Shown: positions 55,234 through 64,000 of the stretch, piece after piece
How positions within the stretch are numbered: the stretch's first letter is position 1
Layout of the letters: every line of letters starts with the position of its first letter
DNA from: Closterium sp. NIES-65
Taxonomy: Eukaryota > Streptophyta > Zygnematophyceae > Desmidiales > Closteriaceae
Assembly (NCBI GenBank): GCA_948144175.1
Contig: CANXME010002008.1
Span: 310,001 to 374,000, forward strand
Length of the DNA stretch: 64,000 nt
Direction of reading: 5' to 3'
Translations under genes and position numbers: made by a program
The notes under the pieces: generated by a model
The model's input: the letters and a program-made list of their open reading frames with translations, nothing else
Told to the model about the DNA's origin: nothing
Databases searched by the model: none

Positions 55234-55459
55234 TGTGCTATTGATCCACTGTTTGCATTGTGGTGGTTTGTACAAAGTTGCTTATGGTGTACGCTATTTA
55301 TGTTACTTGCAGGGAAACACAGACGCGGAGCTCCCGGAGAAGCTTCTAGGAACCATTCGCATTTCACATCTAGAGCCAAACGCAGCGTTAGACATGGACC
55401 TTGACAATCCAGAGCCACCCCCTCATCCTGTCTCTCCCCATGAAGATCCTAAATCTTGA
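46281..55459 (+). CDS. EDR2L: EDR2-like PH-START-DUF1336 protein, 15 exons, 885 aa
   Basis: Lipid-binding protein of the ENHANCED DISEASE RESISTANCE 2 family, which in Arabidopsis restrains defence-related cell death; role here inferred. Exons: 46281-46381, 47002-47191, 47845-47919, 48147-48194, 48869-48934, 49419-49525, 49784-49902, 50339-50452, 51074-51221, 51529-52660, 53744-53812, 54287-54430, 54713-54808, 55057-55158, 55313-55459; 2658 nt close in frame. PH domain (about 55-165): LMGWLYKQ...WARRYFVLRAQ, PRCRVEDTG, ELVAVWMQAIRETIE. START (about 290-490): GLRFFEELNEE, RRYWQRTADGCYVVLYQSMEH, CVRANLTYGGFIIAP. DUF1336 (about 640-870): ALVAVDWLKRVERIDHVV, QQYSMVFYWAMEE, GDDIFRNTRFKLIP, VDVDIGSSAVANGVV, GTIRISHLE. 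START and DUF1336 are linked by a long low-complexity spacer. The first exon is the least certain; it was chosen because its phase fits exon 2. Confidence 0.88.
46567..46925 (+). repeat. three decoy copies of EDR2-like exon 2 start
   Basis: CAG plus CGGAGACC-AGCGGCGGG...ACGTCAGCGATCGAGCAG occurs at about 46570, 46706 and 46848 before the true exon 2 (47002). Copies keep acceptor AGs and partly the frame (GGMSTSAIEQ; LSTSAIEQMSREVKLMGWLYKQ). Confidence 0.88.
47245..47560 (+). repeat. two further copies of EDR2-like exon 2 end with palindrome-like joints
   Basis: Copies of VLRAQRISYFRSLPWQHE with donor occur at about 47273-47420 and 47508-47560. TCTGAGAACGTCTCAAACC precedes each (47250, 47481); TTTTGAGTCGCCACAAAAG lies at 47303. 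Confidence 0.82.
48474..48830 (+). repeat. 20-bp pyrimidine minisatellite before exon 5
   Basis: About eighteen units of CTCCTCTTTCCCCTCCCGTA. Long ORFs on both strands here are products of the repeat. Confidence 0.95.
49019..49180 (+). repeat. two extra copies of EDR2-like exon 5 with half-palindrome joints
   Basis: GAGCTAGTGGCGGTGTGGATGCAA...GAACAT plus GTGAGC (true exon 48869-48934) is repeated ending at 49080 and 49171. The copies begin at GGCGCCTCAGAG (49019) and AGGCGTCTCAAAG (49113), right halves of the dispersed palindrome. Confidence 0.85.
50012..50096 (+). repeat. (CT)n microsatellite
   Basis: About 40 CT dinucleotides with one TTT interruption, in intron 7. Confidence 0.97.
50130..50320 (+). 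repeat. two decoy copies of EDR2-like exon 8 start
   Basis: ATGGAGCT(A/G)GGT..ATGCT(T/C)GA(G/A)GCCATG...ATGGCA/GTAATGCGCAG recurs at about 50130 and 50213 before the true exon 8 (50339); the copies decay into GCAGTGCGGTGCA runs. Confidence 0.82.
50673..51066 (+). repeat. 15-bp minisatellite before exon 9
   Basis: About 26 near-perfect units of CATGGCCCATTCCCC in intron 8, running into the acceptor CCATTCCACAG of exon 9. It is open in several frames on both strands, none of them a real gene. Confidence 0.95.
51222..51400 (+). repeat. duplicated intron start joined at a perfect palindrome
   Basis: AGCATCTTGCTCCTGTCACC...CTTGCTGCTTTG(G/A)TAAGTC occurs twice (from about 51225 and 51315). The second copy follows CTTTTGAGTCGACTCAAAAG (51298-51317). 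Confidence 0.88.
52661..53340 (+). repeat. 25-bp minisatellite regenerating the exon 10 donor
   Basis: About 27 units of GTGAGTTGGGCGGGCATCTG plus TGCAT begin exactly at the exon 10 boundary (52660). Every unit ends like the exon (TGTGCAT) and restarts with GTGAGT. Two longer, decayed copies of the exon 10 end follow at about 53401-53490 and 53566-53645. Confidence 0.95.
54036..54230 (+). repeat. two decoy copies of EDR2-like exon 12 start
   Basis: CACCAG plus GTGCCAGC..AGCGCAGCAGT..., followed by a version of TACTGGGCCATGGAGG, at about 54039 and 54162 before the true exon 12 (54287). Acceptors are intact. Confidence 0.88.
54654..54688 (+). repeat. poly-T tract (35 T)
   Basis: Uninterrupted T run upstream of exon 13; preceded by a TGCTCTGTG decamer array (about 54440-54550). 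Confidence 0.97.
54801..54920 (+). repeat. 15-bp minisatellite regenerating the exon 13 donor
   Basis: Eight units of CTTTGAG plus GTACACTG start at the exon 13 boundary (54808); each contains the exon's last codons (YFE) and a GTACAC-type donor. Confidence 0.92.
55178..55234 (+). repeat. (TTTA)n microsatellite
   Basis: About fourteen tetranucleotides in intron 14. Confidence 0.95.
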
Positions 55460-56763
55460 TTGAATGGTGTTTTTTGGCTTATAATTTGCTTTCTCGTCAA
55501 CCGCCAGTTTTTACATCCCATTTACCAGCCATCGTGGAATCAAGGATTCATCCGCAGTGCGAAAGCCCATTGGGGAGGGGGAGTCCTTGGATTTCATGGC
55601 AGCATTTTGGTTATTTGACAGGTATGGTGTATACACACGGCAGCTAAAAAAACATGTACATGGAGGGAAACGTGTACAATACACTAGTAGTTTCTTATTG
55701 TGTGGTTTCTCCTAGCAAGACCGTTGGACGGTTCTTCAACTTGAAAAATATATGGAGACAAATGATTGGACAGTGACGGCCGTTATAGCCGTATACAGAC
55801 AAAACAATGGGTCGCCTACATTTGTCGTCTTCGAAGCCTCGAACAATTGCTTATCAAGTAACGGTAGCTGTCGCTTAGCATTGGGGGTTCTGATTCCTCC
55901 ACGTGTAGGCAACGTACTGTATTGCACAAATTCTCAGACCAGATTCTCTCGTCCACCACGTCAGCATCAAATTACAGTAGCCCAAGTGCACACAACAGTC
56001 GTACAGTGCGCGACACGATACCCAGTCAACACGGTTCGCCTGCTTTCATCTCATCCAATCAAACCTTACGCCCTCGCGTTCACCAATGGTTGCCTGGCGC
56101 CAAAGCCCAGACCTTCAAGGGACATGCCATGTCAGGTCTCACCACGCAGACCAGCCAGTGAGATCACAGATTTCTAGTTCCCGCCAATCCACGCATGGTC
56201 ATAGTGCCCCCGTCACAGAGTCAAGCACAATATTCCAGAGCGTGTTTGAAACAGATATTGTTGGCACGATTTGTTACTTGGAACATTTTATCGTTGTCGA
56301 AATCGCGACTGAAAAGTGTAGAGTGACGGTAATTTCACAGAAGTGGTTGGCTTTTCGGCTTCATGAATACGCCCCTGATAGTCTGAAGTGGACAGGTATG
56401 CCACAACAGAACCTGGAAATTGCGAGATTAAAAGTCGAGCAGCAGTGAAAACCGCGTGAATGAATTTGGTAGGAAATGTGCAAGGGGCGTGCACCTTTGG
56501 GTGACCGGCGTGGCGCCCTGTCGAGGATCCTAAAGTGAGTCAAACTACAGATTTCGAGCCGACTACTATGATCCCCACGCAATGATGACGTTACATTTCG
56601 CTGCGACTGCAACTGCGAATAGGGTTACCGTCGGATCCCCGCGGAAGCGCGAGTTCTGGCGAGTACTCGGCGGTGTTAGATCCTCGAGTATAAATTGCTT
56701 TCCGGAAACTCAGCGCATATTCTTTCTTTACAAGAGCACAACTGCGTTATCGCCGCCAATGCA
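55460..56763. other. intergenic between EDR2-like and MYB genes
   Basis: No supported gene. Includes the EDR2-like 3' flank and the MYB promoter with a TATA-like box. Confidence 0.5.
56689..56695 (+). promoter_or_regulatory. TATA-like box of the MYB gene
   Basis: TATAAAT 69 bp before the chosen start codon; position and sequence suit a core promoter with a short leader, but no transcript evidence is available. Confidence 0.4.
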
Positions 56764-56783
56764 ATGCGTGAACGGTATTATCC

Positions 56784-56815
<32 letters not shown>

Positions 56816-59800
56816 CGCTTTCCCGGGCGCAATTTTCGAGAGGGGCGCCTTCGCAGTCCCAACAATCAGTCAATGCAGTCAACGCGTCGGTCAACTCGTT
56901 CAATGCGGTCAATGCGCCCACAGTAGGGGCAGGAAACGTCACCTCCGGCTCCCTCGGGATGCCTTACGATCAGTTTCGCGACATCCAACGACTATGGGAG
57001 TCGCAAGGGTCGCATCGTGCTGTCGCACAAGGAAGCGCTGTCGCACAAGTTAGACCTTTCGCACAACACGAAACGGGAACAAACAACACCCCCCTAGGCC
57101 AAGCTACAGGGTCCTTTGGCGGGTATGTTTCCGCTGATGGTCCTATTTCCCCGTCCGGAAGCATGGTGGGCGGAATGAGTGGCGGAATGGCGAGGGGGAG
57201 CAGTTTTGGCGAAGGGATTGGGGGAAGGCGGGGGGGAATCGCCACGCCCGCGCTGCCTGTTGGAGTTATTGGTCCTCCAGGCCTGGGGGGCGGAAGAAAT
57301 ACGGGGGTTGCAGCAGCAGGGGGAGGCGTAGGATACACCGCGGACAGCGCAACGATGATAGGCGCGGGGATGGCGGAGGGGAGGCTGGAAAGCTTGCTGG
57401 CGGAGGCGCTACTTGGGGGAGGGGCTTTCCAGGCGCTGGCGGGAGGAGGTACTTTCCAGCGGCAGCCTGCAGCTCCCCAGGTGTCACCTGCAAGCAGGGA
57501 GGTGGGATCTGGTGCAGGTGGGAATATGGCATTACTTGAGCTGATGAGAATGTCAGGGCTCGCTAGTAGCCTCCCTCTCAACCGTACTGTATCAAGCAGC
57601 ACCGGGAGCGGATACCACTCAGCTAGCCTACCAACCAACTTCGACATGACTTACGCTGGTACAAGGAATCAGCCGCTGCAGTCTTTCTACGGGCAGCCCG
57701 GGCAGATGGCAACGAATTCCGAGCGGGGGAACCAAGATCGCGGGCAGCAAGCTACTATGAGAAGCTGGGGGGCGGTTGGGGGGTTGGGTTTAGAAGGAGT
57801 GACGGTAGGTGAGGGGTTAGGGTTGACGGCTGGTGAGGGGCTGGGACTGACGGCGGGCGAGGGGTTGGGGGTTTTAGCGGGCTGCCACGACCTGTCTGCA
57901 GTTCTGGCTGCTGCTGCCGCCGCCGCTGGTGCCAGCAGCGCACATGGCGCCGCTAGCAGCGCACAGGGTGGCGCTAGCAGCGCACATGGCGGCTTCCCCA
58001 GGTCTGGGCTAGGAGGGGGAAGCACAGGGGGAGGGTACGTGAGCGGGGGCATGGTGGGCGGGGGTTGTGTGAGCGGAGGGGGCGGGGTGGGGGAGGAGGC
58101 GCGGGGATGGCGGAAGGGGAGAGCGATGGGGAGGGGTCGGGGGAGGAGGAGGAGGGCGGAGATGGCGCCCCTCGCGCCAGCACCAACGCGAAAGGCCAAT
58201 GGACCCCGGTATGTGCGTGCGCCGCAAGGTGCATTAGTTGGTGGTACGTGCCTGCATTGGCTTTTGAGTTGACTCAAAAGTCGCGCCAGCACCAATGCCA
58301 AAGGCCAGTGGACCCCGGTACGTGGCTGTGTCCGTCGCAAGACTAGTGATTGATGGTACGGGCCTGCATTGATTCTTGAGTCGACTCAAAACTTACGCCA
58401 GCACCAACGCGAAAGGCCAATGGACGCCGGTACGTGCCTTTGTCGCAAGCATAGCTGATGCTACGTGCCTGCATTGCAGGGTAGGGGTTGATAATCGACC
58501 ATGCCTGTGTTGCAGGGTAGTGCTCGATGGTGCGGAGCGTGTGTGCACTGCCAGGCTTGGACTATGGTAGAGGAGTGTAATAGTAACAGCTTACTTGCAA
58601 GGCTCCTCTCTTCCGCTCCCGCCTATCGCCTCCCCTCTCCACACCGGCTTTTCAAGTCGACTCAAAATTCGCCTCCCCTCTCCACACCGGCTTTTCAAGT
58701 CGACTCAAAATTCGCCTCCCCTCTCCACACCGGCTTTTCAAGTCGACTCAAAATTCGCCTCCCCTCTCCACACCGGCTTTTCAAGTCGACTCAAAATTCG
58801 CCTCCCCTCTCCACACCGGCTTTTCAAGTCGACTCAAAATTCGCCTCCCCTCTCCACACCAGCTTTTCAAGTCGACTCAAAATTCGCCTCCCCTCTCCAC
58901 ACCGGCTTTTCAAGTCGACTCAAAATTCGCCTCCCCTCTCCCCTTTTCGAGGTTCTCCCTTCCCGCCCTTGTTCCCTCACCCCATCCCCCTCCCACCTCC
59001 CACCTCCCCTCCCTTCTCACCCCCCACTGTTGGCCCAACAGGAGGAGGACGAGATTCTGAGGAGGTTGGTGGAGAGGGGGGGGGCGCGGCGGTGGTCCGC
59101 CATAGCAGCGCAGCTCAAGGGGCGCGCGGGGAAGCAGTGCCGTGAGCGGTGGCACAACCACCTGAAGCTGGGGATCAAGAAGGACGCGTGGACGGAGGAC
59201 GAGGAGGAGACGCTGATAGAGGCGCACAAGCGCGTGGGGAACAAGTGGGCGGAGATTGCGAAGCTGCTGCCTGGGCGGACGGATAACAACGTGAAGAATC
59301 ATTGGAATTCGACTGTGAGGCGGAAGGAGGACGTGGGGCGGACCGGGGGGAAGGTTGGGGGGAAGCCCACGCTGCTGCTGAGGTATATACAGTCGTTGAA
59401 AGGGGGGAAGGATGGGGGCGGGGGGAAGGGGGGGAAGGGCGCGGGGGGGAAGGATGGGGGGCGGGGGAAGGAGGCTGCAGGGAAGGCGGAAGAGGGAGGG
59501 GAGGAGAAGGGTGGAGAGGGGGAGGAAGGAGAGGAGGGAAAGGGAGATGGGGGAAAGGACGGATGGAAAGAGAAGGGAGGTGGGAGAGAGGGAGGAGGAA
59601 CGGGAGAGGAAGGGGAGGAGGGAGAGAAGGGAGAGAAGGGAGAGAAGGGAGAGAAGGAGAGAGTAAAGGGACAGGAAGATGAGCGTGAGATAGTGGAAGG
59701 CATGCAGGGAGGGAGGGAAGGGAGGGAAGGGATGGCAGATGGTGGGGATGGGGATGGGGATGGGGATGGGTGTGGGGATGGGGATGGGGACGGGAATGGT

Positions 59801-60568
59801 ATTAGGGATGCAGGGCACAGGGAGAAAGAAGGAGAAGGGCCAGCTTTAAGAAGAGAGGAAGAGAATGGTTTGGGGAAAGACAAAAGAGAGAAGACAGAAG
59901 AGACACGGGCAGGCGAGGAAAGGGGAAAAGAGCTACAGGCAAGGGAGGAGAGGGCAGGAGAGACGCGGAAAGACAAGGAGAGCATAGAAGAGGAACGAGC
60001 AGGAGAGGAGACCGAAGAGATGGAAGTTGGGGAGAAGGAAAGGAGGGAAGGGACGGAATCAGGAGGAGGGTTGGGGGACGGAGAAGGGAGAAAGGTGGAT
60101 GCAGAAGTAGCACAGGGGCCCAACAATGGTAGAGAGGCAAGCAGTGACGCTGCGAATGGAGCAAATGAAGGGAAAGGAGGGGTGAGGCAGTCCCATGTAA
60201 ACGGGAGCGAAGGAGCAGAGGAGCAGAGGAGCGAAGTAATGGGAGAGGAGCAGATGCGTCTGACAGAAAAGGTGGGGCCTGACACGGGCAGACAGACGCG
60301 GGCAGGAAAGGAGGAAGAGAAGGAGCAGCAGACGTCTGAGTTGCCTCAACAGACAAGGGCAAGGAAGGAGGAGAAGCAGGGAAAGGAGGAGAAGGAGGAA
60401 GAGGAGGAGGAATGGAAGGGAAAGGAGGGGAAGGAGAGGAAGGAAAGGCAGGAGAGGAGGAGGACGGGAGGAAGAGGAAGGTCCGAGGGTGGAGCCAGGG
60501 CAGCAGAGGATATAGGTGATGCAGTCTCCATGGACATTGATGTGAGTGGAGAGGAGGGGGGAAGAGGG

Positions 60569-60607
<39 letters not shown>

Positions 60608-62998
60608 GAATGGGTAAACGATTTAAAAAACCTGATAATTTCATGTGTCCCATCCAACATCATGTATCCCATCCAACATCAGTCCTCATCCTTGCACGCT
60701 TACTCTGCTGACTATTTCCGTTCCCTCCCATCCCCTCCCTTACCCCTCGAATCCTTCCCGTGCCCCATCAGACCCACCACGTCACGTCCCACAGCAGCAG
60801 CAGCCTTTCCATTCGAGGCTCGTCAGCGACAGGGAGGGCAGCAGCACCAGCAGCAGGAAGCGCAGCAGCACCAGCAGCAGGAAGCGCAGCAGCACACACA
60901 CAAACAGCAGGAAGCCCAGCAGCACACACACAAACAGCAGGGAGGGCAGCAGCACAAGCGGTTCAAGGAGAGACCACCACACCTGCAGCAACAGCAGCAG
61001 CTTCTTCCTCTCACGCTCTTTCCTCCAGCCATCCGCGTTTTGAGACGACTCGACACTCGATCAGTGCAGACACTGCCTCAGCAGCGTCGCCCTTACGCTC
61101 GCGTTCTTTCAGCAATGCTCGCCTCTCCTCCTCCCATGTCCCTTTTGAGTCAACTCAAAACGCAGAGACTGCTGCTGCAGCAGCGTCGTCCCTCCGCTCG
61201 CATTCTTTCAGCAATACTCGCCTCCCCTCCCAAGTGACTTCTGAGTCGACTCAAAACGCAGAGACTGCCGCAGCAGCAGCAGCATCCTTGCGCTCGCGTT
61301 CCTTCGGCAACGCACATCTCTCCTCCTCCCGTGTCCCCAGTTTCGAGGCGCCTCAAAATTCCTCACCCTCAAAATTCCTTACCTCCCATGTCTCTCTCAG
61401 AGCTGCTTCGTTCCCCCGCGCTCCCGCTTTCCTCCCGCCCACCTGGCCCCCCTCGCCTTTTGAGACGTCTCAAAATCCGTCCTCCTGGCCCCTCTCCCGC
61501 TCGCTCCCAAACGCTCCCACAGCCAACACTACTGCTTCCGCTGCTGCTGCCGCCGCCACCGCTGCTGTTGCCACTGCTGCCGCTGCTGCCATTGCTGCCA
61601 CTGTTGCCACTGCAGCCGCTGCTTCAAGCGAAGCTACTCCTGCTGAGGCTAGTGTAACAACTGGGGCTGCACCTGCCGTTGCTCTTACAGCGGAGAGGCA
61701 CAGGGAAGCAAACAACAACACACAGCCACACCACGGCCCCGGTGTGTTTGACTTTGTCCCAAGGAGACAGCACACAGGTGCAAGGGAGGCGATGCTGGGA
61801 CAGGAGCATGCAGCCCAAGCGTGTCTAGGGCAGATGCAGCCCACAGGGGAGAGGCACAGGGAAACAAACCCACGGCAATTCCAAGGCCCCAGTGGGGTTG
61901 ACCCAAGGAGACAGCCCACAGGTGCAAGGGAGGCGATGCTGGGACAGGAGCATGCAACCCAAGCGTGTCTAGGGCAGATGAGCACTGGGCAGCCATTGGT
62001 GGAGCAGGAGCAGATGTGTGTGGGGCAAACATTGACAGCACAGACGAGTGTGGGCGACCAGAGGGATCTAGCAAAGGCTATGGGCGACCAGAGGGAGCTA
62101 GCGAGGGCCATGCTTCAACTGGACGCACTCTCCTCTGCTGGCCTGCTCATGGGCCTCCCTGCTGCTGCCGCTGCTCACTCTGCTGCTGCTGCTACTTCTT
62201 CTACATCTGCTGCTGCTCCGTGCTCGTCTGCCCCCACTCGTGCCCCTCCTGCTTCTCCCTCCACCGTCTCCTCCCCCCGTTCTGCCCCCTCCTCTCGCCC
62301 CCCATTCCCTCCCTTTCCTTCCCCAGCACCGCTCTCCACCACATTCCCCCGCTCTTTCTCCACCCCTCAAGGCCGAATCCCTGCTTTTTCCCCCTCTTTG
62401 TCATCTCTCACTAATTCTCTCCCAAATACACTCCAGCCTATCAACCCTTTCCCGCACAACCCTTCTCTTCCTCTCCCCACCTCCGCTTCTATCTCTGTTC
62501 CCTCTACCTCCTCTGCTGCACCCACCAATCACCCCCTCCCCTGCCTCTCTCGCTTCGCCACAGTGTCAGCTTCCGACCAATCAGCAGCCGGCGGTCTGAC
62601 CACCCGGGCAGCTGAAATTGCGAGTGGGGTGCAAAATCTTTTCGACGCGCTCATGCGCTCGGACATCCTCCCTGCCCCCTCCGTTCCATCCTTCTCATCT
62701 CAACCGTCCATTCCTGATGCTACGCGAAGATCGGCACCGTTGACCCAGCATCCACATCCCCATCTCCCATCCCCATACCATCCTGCCCCAAGTCAACCTC
62801 CCGCCTTCTCTACCCTCCCGCCTCCCCTCACATCCTCTTCCCGAGCTCCTTGGGCTGGGGGGAAGAACCCAGGGATGGCAGGAGGGGAGGTAAACGTGTC
62901 TAGTGTGTCAACCACAGGGCGTCTAGAGGGCGGTGAGCTGTGGACTGGTAGAAGCAGTGGCACCACCGGATCTGCTGGTAGCGCTGCTGCTGCTGGTG

Positions 62999-63030
<32 letters not shown>

Positions 63031-63397
63031 ACTCGTCCTGCTGCCTCTGGTAGTGCTGGCAGTGCACACATCATTGGATCAGGCGGTTTTGTAATCCCTT
63101 CTCCACATCTCAACCATCTTCTTGCTCTCCCTTTTCCTCTCGCTACTTCTCCTGCTGCTGTCCCTGCTGGTAATATTGCATCTGCTGCTGTCCCTGCTGG
63201 CAATATTGCATCTGCTGCTGTCCCTGCTGGTAATATTGCATCTGCTGCTGTCCCTGCTGGTAATATTGCATCTGCTGCTGTCCCTGCTGGTAATATTGCA
63301 TCTGCTGCTGTCCCTGCTGGTAATATTGCATCTGCTGCTACTGTTGCTGATGTTGATGGCGGTGGTGGTGGTGGTGGTGCTGCTGCTGCTGCTCCTG

Positions 63398-63435
<38 letters not shown>

Positions 63436-64000
63436 GCCGCAGATAGAGACAACTGTGATACGCTGCCCAACCCGTCTCAGCTGCCCGATTTTTCTCAACT
63501 GCCCAATTTCTCCCAGCTGCCGAAATTCCTAACGCAGGAGCAACTGGCACTACTGAAACAGGTATGCACCATACCCACACCTTCTGTACCATACCCACAC
63601 CTTCTGCACCATCACCAACCCCGCTGCACCATCACCAACCCCGCTGCACCATCACCGCGCCCTCTGCACCGATTCTGCATTGGTCTCCCTCAATCTACAC
63701 AACCCCTTTGTTTCCCCCTCCATTGCCCTCTTCCCCAACCCTTCCCCATCCCCCTCCCTCTCGTTCTCTGTCCTTTCGCCAACATGTGACCTTTGCTCCG
63801 ATCGTGCCCCACTGTCGACTCACCTCCATCCCCATCCCCATCCTCATCCCCATCCCCATCCCCATCCTCATCTCCATTCCCATCCCCATCCCCATCCTCA
63901 TCCCCATCCCCATCCTCATCTCCATTCCCATCCCCATCCCCTTCCCCTTCCCCATCCCCATCCCCATCCCCATCCCCATCCCCATCCCCATCCCCATGCC
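56764..64000 (+). CDS. large R2R3-type MYB transcription factor, 3' end outside window
   Basis: Start ATG 56764 ([10 protein letters not shown]...). Proposed exons: 56764-57804, 58002-58208, 59042-60541, 60772-63561, then an intron past the edge; 1846 codons so far. Exon 1 is Gln/Gly/Ser-rich. Exon 2 ends KGQWTP and exon 3 continues EEDEILRRL, giving R2 (W...RRWSAIAAQ...[12 protein letters not shown]) and R3 ([16 protein letters not shown]...[25 protein letters not shown]). Trp is kept at the first R3 position, as in 3R-MYBs and the FGMYB/MYB98 group; no R1 was found. The rest is Lys/Glu/Gly-rich, then Ser/Ala/Thr/Pro-rich. The intron 57805-58001 is a guess needed to change frame; intron 60542-60771 fits phase 0 well. 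A nuclear DNA-binding role is expected; targets are unknown. Confidence 0.8.
58209..58450 (+). repeat. two extra copies of MYB exon 2 end joined at palindromes
   Basis: GCGCCAGCACCAACGCGAAA GGCCAATGGACCCCG-type sequence with a GTATGT/GTACGT donor occurs three times (ends 58208, ~58318, ~58431). The copies start directly after TTTTGAGTTGACTCAAAA (58262-58279) and CTTGAGTCGACTCAAAA (58375-58391). Confidence 0.9.
58632..58932 (+). repeat. 43-bp tandem repeat, each unit carrying the palindrome
   Basis: Seven units (CCCCTCTCCACACCGGCTTT then TCAAGTCGACTCAAAATTCG) in the intron between R2 start and R2 body of the MYB gene. Each unit contains TTTTCAAGTCGACTCAAAA, the palindrome with one extra base. 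Confidence 0.95.
60572..60606 (+). repeat. poly-G tract (35 G)
   Basis: Uninterrupted G run inside the proposed intron 60542-60771 of the MYB gene; a risk point for assembly and for RNA/DNA quadruplex formation. Confidence 0.95.
61038..61475 (+). repeat. five palindrome copies inside the MYB coding exon
   Basis: TTTTGAGACGACTCGACA (61038), TTTTGAGTCAACTCAAAA (61143), TTCTGAGTCGACTCAAAA (61239), TTTCGAGGCGCCTCAAAA (61341) and TTTTGAGACGTCTCAAAA (61458). Read in frame they give FETTRH, FESTQN, SESTQN, FEAPQN and FETSQN, each beside a duplicated Ser/Ala-rich coding block (LRSRSF-N-RLSS). Confidence 0.88.
63160..63340 (+). repeat. 30-bp in-frame repeat encoding [10 protein letters not shown]
   Basis: Six nearly identical units in the last MYB exon give six copies of the decapeptide; flanked by Ala runs encoded by GCT repeats. 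Confidence 0.95.
63815..64000 (+). repeat. CCCCATC/CTCATC simple array at the right edge
   Basis: Hexanucleotide CCCATC units with CCTCAT variants run to the window end, in the last MYB intron seen. Confidence 0.95.

Overview
The window looks like nuclear DNA of a photosynthetic streptophyte, most likely a charophyte alga. It has intron-rich genes with GT-AG introns, a plastid-type uroporphyrinogen-III synthase with a Ser/Arg-rich N-terminal extension, a PH-START-DUF1336 protein of the EDR2 type, a two-repeat MYB factor and a Ty1/copia element of a family common in the green lineage. I suspect a zygnematophyte such as Closterium, but the sequence alone does not prove it. Introns are short to medium and packed with minisatellites; proteins carry long low-complexity insertions.

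Layout. 1-6855 (minus): a decayed Ty1/copia retrotransposon cut by the left edge. 6991-8135 (minus): an unrecognised three-exon gene. 9975-12873 (minus): uroporphyrinogen-III synthase, nine exons, 313 aa. 14616-17127 (plus): a membrane-anchored FkbM-type methyltransferase, three exons, 558 aa. 18366-24616 (minus): a PNISR-like SR-rich splicing-associated protein, six exons. 25535-26467 and 28144-29463 (minus): two single-exon paralogues sharing an unrecognised ~45-aa motif. 31135-45059 (plus): a GH38 lysosomal/vacuolar alpha-mannosidase, 26 exons, 1425 aa. 46281-55459 (plus): an EDR2-like protein, 15 exons, 885 aa. 56764 to beyond 64000 (plus): a very large MYB factor. I built the exon models by joining GT-AG sites so that phase and family similarity both hold; the mannosidase, UROS, FkbM and EDR2 models close in frame from start to stop.

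The genes do not form one pathway; this is ordinary eukaryotic gene order. The striking feature is structural. Around about twenty exons, the exon edge together with its splice site has been tandemly copied into the neighbouring intron, from one extra copy up to minisatellites of about 15-27 units in which every unit recreates the splice donor. Many duplication junctions carry a palindrome of the form TTTTGAG-NNNN-CTCAAAA (for example TTTTGAGTCGACTCAAAA). It recurs more than twenty times between 15 kb and 61.5 kb, in introns and also in frame inside the MYB coding exon. This palindrome-plus-duplication pattern is the best candidate here for an undescribed system. Hairpin/MITE elements lie at 21391, 24948 and 45560.
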